Origin: Cellulophaga sp. 20_2_10
GTDB lineage: Bacteria; Bacteroidota; Bacteroidia; Flavobacteriales; Flavobacteriaceae
Direction: 5' to 3'
Assembly (NCBI RefSeq): GCF_023476645.1
Contig: NZ_JAMCOJ010000002.1
Coordinates: forward strand, 95,561-159,560
Length of the DNA: 64,000 nt
A program made the position numbers and the translations under genes. Below the pieces are notes generated by a model, which made no database searches, was not told where the DNA came from, and was given only the letters and a program-made list of their open reading frames with translations. Positions 59,934 to 64,000 of the stretch are shown piece by piece. Every line of letters begins with the position of its first letter. Positions within the stretch are counted from its first letter, which is position 1.

Positions 59934-62426
59934 TTAACTTAAACCAGTCTTGTCTTGATTGCCAAAAGATGTTTTTGGTTTCTCGTTAGGGAACATACTA
60001 GCTAGCTGGTATACAATTTGTTTAACTACATTGTATTGTCTGTTTTCTAAAGCCTTATCGCCTTCAGCAATTAACATAGCAGCTTTGTTTTGATCCGGAT
60101 AATTAGCTAATGTTTTGTAGTGTATGTAAGGGCCAATAAAGTTGGTATCATCAGCAGTAAACATAGCATTTCTAATCGCGTTTAATTCTTCAATTTTAGA
60201 ACGTATTAAATACTTGTTACCCGAGTTTAAAAATGCTTTTTCGTTAGCAATAACTTTATTAAATTGGTCTTGGTAGTATACGCTATTTGTAGTGCTTAAA
60301 TGATGTTTTACCGCTAGAATTTCAGATTTGTACTCAGATATATCATTATCTAAATCTTTATGTCTAGTAAGTAAGTCGTATTGTTGTATTAAGCCTCTTT
60401 TTTGATTGTCTATTTTAAATTTAGCATCTGTAACATCATTGTCAGCTAATAGACTAAGCTCTATTTGCAATTCTATTAAAGCGTGTTCTATTGTTTTAAA
60501 TTTTTGCAGTAATTCATAATTATCTGCATTATCTTGTTTTGCAAGTTCTTTTTCTATTTTATGGGTAACTACTCTTATTTCGTTTTCCATTTTAGAGCTG
60601 CTAATATATCTTTCTGTAGGTTTAAAAGTGTTGCTAAATTCTTGATCACAACTACTTAAAAATACGTCTACAGCTATATCTCTAGATTCAGAAACAGAAA
60701 TGTTTAGTTCTATGTCTGTACCTTTTATTAGATCTTGTTCTAATTCTTTTCCAGAAATTTCTATATAACCTATAGATAATCCAGAACTTGGTAGTCCGTT
60801 ACCATCGCCTTCTACAATATTAATTTGCAGCTTATTATCACTACCTAATAGAATAGTTTTAGAGGCCGATTTGTAAAATGTTTTTTTAAGGGGTAAAACT
60901 GTGTTTTTAGTAAAAATAGATTCTAATCTTGTGACATTGTATTGTACATCATCTATTTCTAAACAAATATCATTTGGTAATAATTGACCTTGAATATTGT
61001 ATTTACCTTGGTTAATGTGTATTGTGTTGTTTGTGTAAATTATAGTTTCATTGTTGTCAAATATTTTTAGACTAAATGTATTTACTTGTCCCTGTAGTAA
61101 ATCTACAAAAATGTTTATTCCATTTTCTAGAGCAACAAGACCAGTGTCAAAACCACCATCTTTTCTGGTTATTCTGTAGTAGCTGTTTGTGTTTTTATTA
61201 ATGGCAACCGCAATTAATTCTTCTAAATCTTTAGTGTTTTTCTCATAAATCAGATCCACGATAAGTTCTGTGTCTGTTGCTTTTTCTGCTTTAATTGTAT
61301 TGTTTTCTGGTTCAGAAGGCTTAAGGTTAGATAGTTTAGAGCCTGCGTAATAGGCGGCGCCAATGCCAACAGCCGCAGTAGGGTCTACACTAGTATCTAT
61401 AGTAATTGCTAAGTTTTTTTCTACTTGTTCTCTAACATAAGGTATAAGTGTGCTACCACCAACCATTATAATTTTCTCTATATCTGTACTTGTAAGATTG
61501 TTAGAGTCAAGTATTTTTTTAGAGAAGTTAATAGTGTGCTCTACTAAAGGAGCAAGTAAATTATTAAAATCTGCTCTTGTTATTTCAATACTTGTGTAAA
61601 TATCTTTGTCTGCGTAGTCTATGTCTATTTCGGTAGCATCAAATCTAGAAAGTTCTTTTTTAGCTTCTTCAGCTCTAAATAAAAGTTCAAAGTATAATTT
61701 CTGCAACGGATTATTTGGTTCCTTAAATTGGTCCCAAAGTTTAGTCTCATTTAAAAGAGACTCTAATTTAGGGACAAGAAGCTTTTCTATAATTAGGTTG
61801 TCTATATCCATGCCTCCCAGAAAATTATCGCCCTCGTTATCTAAGACGTTCATTTCTCTTTCGTTTATTTGGAGTAGAGCAACATCAAAAGTACCACCAC
61901 CAAAGTCATAAATAAGCCACTTTTTGGTTTCGTTTAACTCAAGATTGTTTTTATTAGCAAAAGCTAAACTGGCAGCAATAGGTTCTTGTAAAAGATAGAC
62001 TTCTTTAAAACCAGCGTCATGACCGGCAGTTTTTGTAGCGTTAGATTGTACGGTGTCAAAAGAAGAAGGTATTGTTATTACAGCCTCTTCTAGCTGCTCG
62101 CCAGTATGTATAAAGTTTTTAAGCTCTTTTAATACGTACGCACTAAGTTCTACAGGAGATACGTGTTTATCTATGCTTTTTGCAAAGTAACGGTCTGTAG
62201 TACCCATTTTTCGTTTAAAACTGGTAAACACATTTAAAGGGTCTTTCTCTAATAAATCTCTTGCTTTATCACCTACTAATATTCTACTACCTCTAAAGGC
62301 AACGGCAGAAGCAAGTGTTTGTTTTTGTCCCATTGGGTTTTTAAAAACCTCTAAAACACCATTTTCATATTTAGCAATTAAACTATTTGTTGTTCCTAAA
62401 TCTATTCCAAAATTTACTGTTTTCAT
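59934..62426 (-). CDS. Hsp70-family chaperone with inserted domain
   Basis: An 830-residue DnaK-like ATPase that is clearly not the housekeeping DnaK. Nucleotide-binding domain 1-370: phosphate-1 'GIDLGTTNS' (7-15), Lys71 in 'SFKRKMG', phosphate-2 'YDFGGGTFD' (173-181), adenosine 'MVGGSTLIPYVR' (321-332) and 'DPTAAVGIGAAYYA'. About 135 residues of beta-rich sequence (about 370-505) are inserted before a recognisable substrate-binding beta domain (506-605, 'LPLKKTFYKS', 'INIVEGDG'). A helical, coiled-coil-prone tail (610-815) replaces the DnaK lid. It has no EEVD-like end. It is co-transcribed with the GrpE-like gene 6 bases upstream. Confidence 0.9.
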   Translation of the reverse strand: MKTVNFGIDLGTTNSLIAKYENGVLEVFKNPMGQKQTLASAVAFRGSRILVGDKARDLLEKDPLNVFTSFKRKMGTTDRYFAKSIDKHVSPVELSAYVLKELKNFIHTGEQLEEAVITIPSSFDTVQSNATKTAGHDAGFKEVYLLQEPIAASLAFANKNNLELNETKKWLIYDFGGGTFDVALLQINEREMNVLDNEGDNFLGGMDIDNLIIEKLLVPKLESLLNETKLWDQFKEPNNPLQKLYFELLFRAEEAKKELSRFDATEIDIDYADKDIYTSIEITRADFNNLLAPLVEHTINFSKKILDSNNLTSTDIEKIIMVGGSTLIPYVREQVEKNLAITIDTSVDPTAAVGIGAAYYAGSKLSNLKPSEPENNTIKAEKATDTELIVDLIYEKNTKDLEELIAVAINKNTNSYYRITRKDGGFDTGLVALENGINIFVDLLQGQVNTFSLKIFDNNETIIYTNNTIHINQGKYNIQGQLLPNDICLEIDDVQYNVTRLESIFTKNTVLPLKKTFYKSASKTILLGSDNKLQINIVEGDGNGLPSSGLSIGYIEISGKELEQDLIKGTDIELNISVSESRDIAVDVFLSSCDQEFSNTFKPTERYISSSKMENEIRVVTHKIEKELAKQDNADNYELLQKFKTIEHALIELQIELSLLADNDVTDAKFKIDNQKRGLIQQYDLLTRHKDLDNDISEYKSEILAVKHHLSTTNSVYYQDQFNKVIANEKAFLNSGNKYLIRSKIEELNAIRNAMFTADDTNFIGPYIHYKTLANYPDQNKAAMLIAEGDKALENRQYNVVKQIVYQLASMFPNEKPKTSFGNQDKTGLS

Positions 62427-62432
62427 ACTTGT

Positions 62433-62726
62433 TTATTCTACTATTGCTACTCCTTTTTGTATAATAATTAATTGGTCACCATCTTTTTTATAAATGATTG
62501 GCTTTAGCACCTTTGTAATTTTAGAGTTAGGGCCTAAATTATTTATTAAGGTAGCGTCTATATCTGTTCTTAATTCAGTGAATTTTTCACCTATAGGATT
62601 TTTTATAAAAAAACCTTGTTCTTCAATCTCATGAAATAAACGTTTTAAGTTCCTATCAAATAAAGTAATCTCGTTTTTAATACTTTTTTGTTCAATTTCA
62701 TAAAGTTGATTAAGAATTTCCTTCAT
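62433..62726 (-). CDS. Small GrpE-like protein, probable cofactor of the adjacent Hsp70
   Basis: 97 residues. A short N-terminal helix (1-36) is followed by a segment (41-97) that resembles the GrpE beta domain: 'GEKFTELRTDIDATL', then 'NSKITKVLKPIIYKKDGDQLIIIQKGVAIV', in place of GrpE's 'G..fdp..heav.....ntv..v...Gy.l.drvlRpA.V.V'. The long GrpE coiled coil is missing. It lies 6 bases upstream of the Hsp70-like gene on the same transcript, which strongly suggests a nucleotide-exchange role. The family match is by eye and weak. Confidence 0.6.
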   Translation of the reverse strand: MKEILNQLYEIEQKSIKNEITLFDRNLKRLFHEIEEQGFFIKNPIGEKFTELRTDIDATLINNLGPNSKITKVLKPIIYKKDGDQLIIIQKGVAIVE

Positions 62727-62788
62727 TTTAATAGTTGTTTATAGAAGTAACGTTTTTAAGATGAAATACGTATGTAAGTAAAGATTAT

Positions 62789-62796
62789 TATCTTTA
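62789..62796 (+). promoter_or_regulatory. -7-like element (TATCTTTA) before radC
   Basis: One base off TAnnTTTG, ending 4 bases before the radC ATG. It is part of a short palindrome (TAAAGAT-TATT-ATCTTTA, 62779-62796) in the divergent region with the GrpE-like gene. Confidence 0.35.
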
Positions 62797-62800
62797 ACAA

Positions 62801-63499
62801 ATGCAAAACCAACCAAACTCCTTTTCAATTAAAAATTGGTCTAACGATGATAAACCTAGAGAGAAATTAGTGCAAAAAGGTAAAGCAGTATTATCTGATG
62901 CAGAACTTGTAGCAATTTTAATAGGTTCTGGTAGCAGAGATGAAAGCGCTGTAGAATTATCTAAACGTATTTTGGCATCTGTAAATAATAATTTAAACCA
63001 GTTAGGAAAACTATCTATTGGCCAGCTTATGCAGTTTAAAGGCATTGGTGAAGCAAAAGCAGTAACCATAGCAGCTGCTCTAGAAATGGGAAGACGCAGA
63101 AGGGGAGAAGAGGTTGCTAAAATAGAAAAGATTGGGAGTAGTAAGGATGTGTTTAATTTGTTGCAACCCATCTTAGGAGAATTACCACATGAAGAGTTTT
63201 GGATTGTGTATCTTAACAATTCTAACAAAGTATTGCACCAAGCACAATTAAGTAAAGGTGGTATTACAGGTACTTTAGTAGATGTTCGTTTGGTTTTAAA
63301 ACAAGCATTAGAAATAGGAGCAATAGGTTTAATTTTGGCGCACAATCATCCGTCTGGAGGTTTAAATCCTAGTGCAGCAGATAAACAAATTACACAGAAG
63401 CTTAAAACAGCTGCACAAGCTTTAGATATGAAAGTTTTAGACCATATCATCATTACTCAAAGAGCATATTTTAGCTTTGCTGATGATAATTTGCTTTAG
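62801..63499 (+). CDS. radC: RadC-family JAB-domain protein
   Basis: 232 residues with an N-terminal helix-hairpin-helix region ('LMQFKGIGEAKAVTIAAALEMGRRR', about 75-100) and a C-terminal JAB/MPN domain. The JAMM zinc motif is complete: His181-x-His183 and Asp194 in 'HNHPSGGLNPSAADKQ'. Once linked to DNA repair in E. coli, but its true role is unsettled. Monocistronic, divergent from the GrpE-like/Hsp70 operon. Confidence 0.93.
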   Translation: MQNQPNSFSIKNWSNDDKPREKLVQKGKAVLSDAELVAILIGSGSRDESAVELSKRILASVNNNLNQLGKLSIGQLMQFKGIGEAKAVTIAAALEMGRRRRGEEVAKIEKIGSSKDVFNLLQPILGELPHEEFWIVYLNNSNKVLHQAQLSKGGITGTLVDVRLVLKQALEIGAIGLILAHNHPSGGLNPSAADKQITQKLKTAAQALDMKVLDHIIITQRAYFSFADDNLL

Positions 63500-63601
63500 T
63501 CATTTTATTTTTTTCAGAAAATCTAATTACTAAAGAAAATAAAATCCTTGATTTATAACAATAAAGAATTTATAAGTCAGTTTACTATCTAAATATTAAA
63601 T

Positions 63602-64000
63602 ATGAAAAAGGTTTTGCTTAGAACTACGTTGATAGCTTTAACTCTAATTGGTATTACTAGTTGCAATAAGGATGATATAAGTGATTCTCTCATTGAGAAA
63701 CCGCCTATTTCTGGCTCAGAAGGAGATTATGTTTTGCCTATTGGTGTACCTAATGCGTGGATTTCTCCAGATATTGCAAGACCAGAAAGACCTACTACTT
63801 GGGATACCGAGCAAATTGGTTATTATTTTGTGGAATATGCCGTTGGTACTGATACTGATAATACCTACGGAACACCAAGTGCTCCGCGTAAAACAATTCC
63901 GTATCCTGTTCCTGCAGGATCGTATGTAGTTGTTGCTGGCGATTATCATTATGTGCAAAATTACATTAAGCTTGAAGGTGAAGGAACTGGTGAAGCATGG
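63602..64000 (+). CDS. Lipoprotein, N-terminal part (cut by the window edge)
   Basis: ATG at 63602; 133 residues are visible and the frame is still open at 64000. Lipobox 'ITSC' (Cys20). After a Ser/Pro linker comes 'TDNTYGTPSAPRKTIPYPVPAGSYVVVAGDYHY', which resembles the first turns of right-handed parallel beta-helix proteins of the pectate/alginate-lyase type ('NpyGT...PR.tIP..lpaGs.V.v.G.Y'). A polysaccharide-related surface protein is likely, but the catalytic part lies beyond the window. Confidence 0.7.
   Translation, partial: MKKVLLRTTLIALTLIGITSCNKDDISDSLIEKPPISGSEGDYVLPIGVPNAWISPDIARPERPTTWDTEQIGYYFVEYAVGTDTDNTYGTPSAPRKTIPYPVPAGSYVVVAGDYHYVQNYIKLEGEGTGEAW

Noticed and set aside
62794-63345. 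183-codon ORF on the minus strand
   Set aside because: Antisense of radC, whose JAMM motif and length are intact.
1-64000. tRNA, rRNA, insertion sequences or prophage genes
   Set aside because: No cloverleaf, rRNA-like GC-richer block, transposase or phage structural gene was seen on reading all intergenic regions and ORFs.

Overview
The window is chromosomal DNA from a member of the Bacteroidota, almost certainly a Flavobacteriaceae. The evidence is the strong AT bias, the type IX secretion protein PorV next to cdd and pdhA, a hypoxanthine phosphoribosyltransferase-adenylate kinase fusion, many short lipoproteins, and promoters of the flavobacterial form TTG-N17-23-TAnnTTTG (clearest before pdhA, 2131-2158). 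The truncated lipoprotein at the right edge resembles the start of beta-helix polysaccharide-active proteins, which would suit a polysaccharide-degrading marine relative; genus cannot be told. No rRNA, tRNA, IS element, phage or CRISPR was seen.

Layout. 1-9931: end of a membrane protein, porV-cdd, the pyruvate dehydrogenase genes pdhA-pdhC, an M28 peptidase/SDR pair, then SprT-like protease, mannose-1-phosphate guanylyltransferase and a DUF389 membrane protein. 9928-20873: the mlaE-mlaF lipid transporter pair, a PafA-type phosphatase, a small glycosyltransferase/methyltransferase/KAS III operon, gcvP, a UbiA-like membrane protein, an ECF sigma factor with a soluble zinc-type anti-sigma factor, and a divergent rhodanese lipoprotein. 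20875-25346: a seven-gene operon (DUF2071, GbsR/MarR regulator, DoxX-like, DUF2071, methyltransferase, 4-TM protein, TIGR01777 epimerase) behind a 30-bp perfect inverted repeat that is a likely operator for its own regulator. 25487-36927: an accessory run of poorly known genes: a 1663-residue DUF4132 protein, a small partner, several secreted proteins and lipoproteins, and a leucine-rich-repeat protein with a TTG start, plus a structured 86-base palindromic element. 37055-45719: housekeeping genes (luciferase-like oxidoreductase, DUF4494, M3 peptidase, purK-purE, hpt-adk fusion, obgE, DUF4136 lipoprotein).

45789-48351 is the most interesting part: a LytS/LytR-type sensor kinase and LytTR regulator preceded by two 44-residue, apparently paralogous single-helix membrane peptides and a 17-residue mini-ORF. 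Each 44-residue gene has a pair of LytTR-type direct repeats exactly 21 bp apart and a -7 element at exactly the same distance, so the two promoters are superimposable. This looks like an undescribed small-membrane-peptide regulon controlled by the adjacent two-component system.

48522-64000: cardiolipin synthase, a 2010-residue alpha-2-macroglobulin with an intact CxEQ thioester motif, mpl, and then a second unusual module: an Hsp70-like ATPase with an inserted domain, a tiny GrpE-like protein 6 bp upstream of it, and a convergent single-pass membrane protein with a duplicated outer domain whose start codon sits next to a 13-bp perfect inverted repeat. radC and a truncated lipoprotein close the window. 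All functional statements rest on motifs read by eye; no database search was run.
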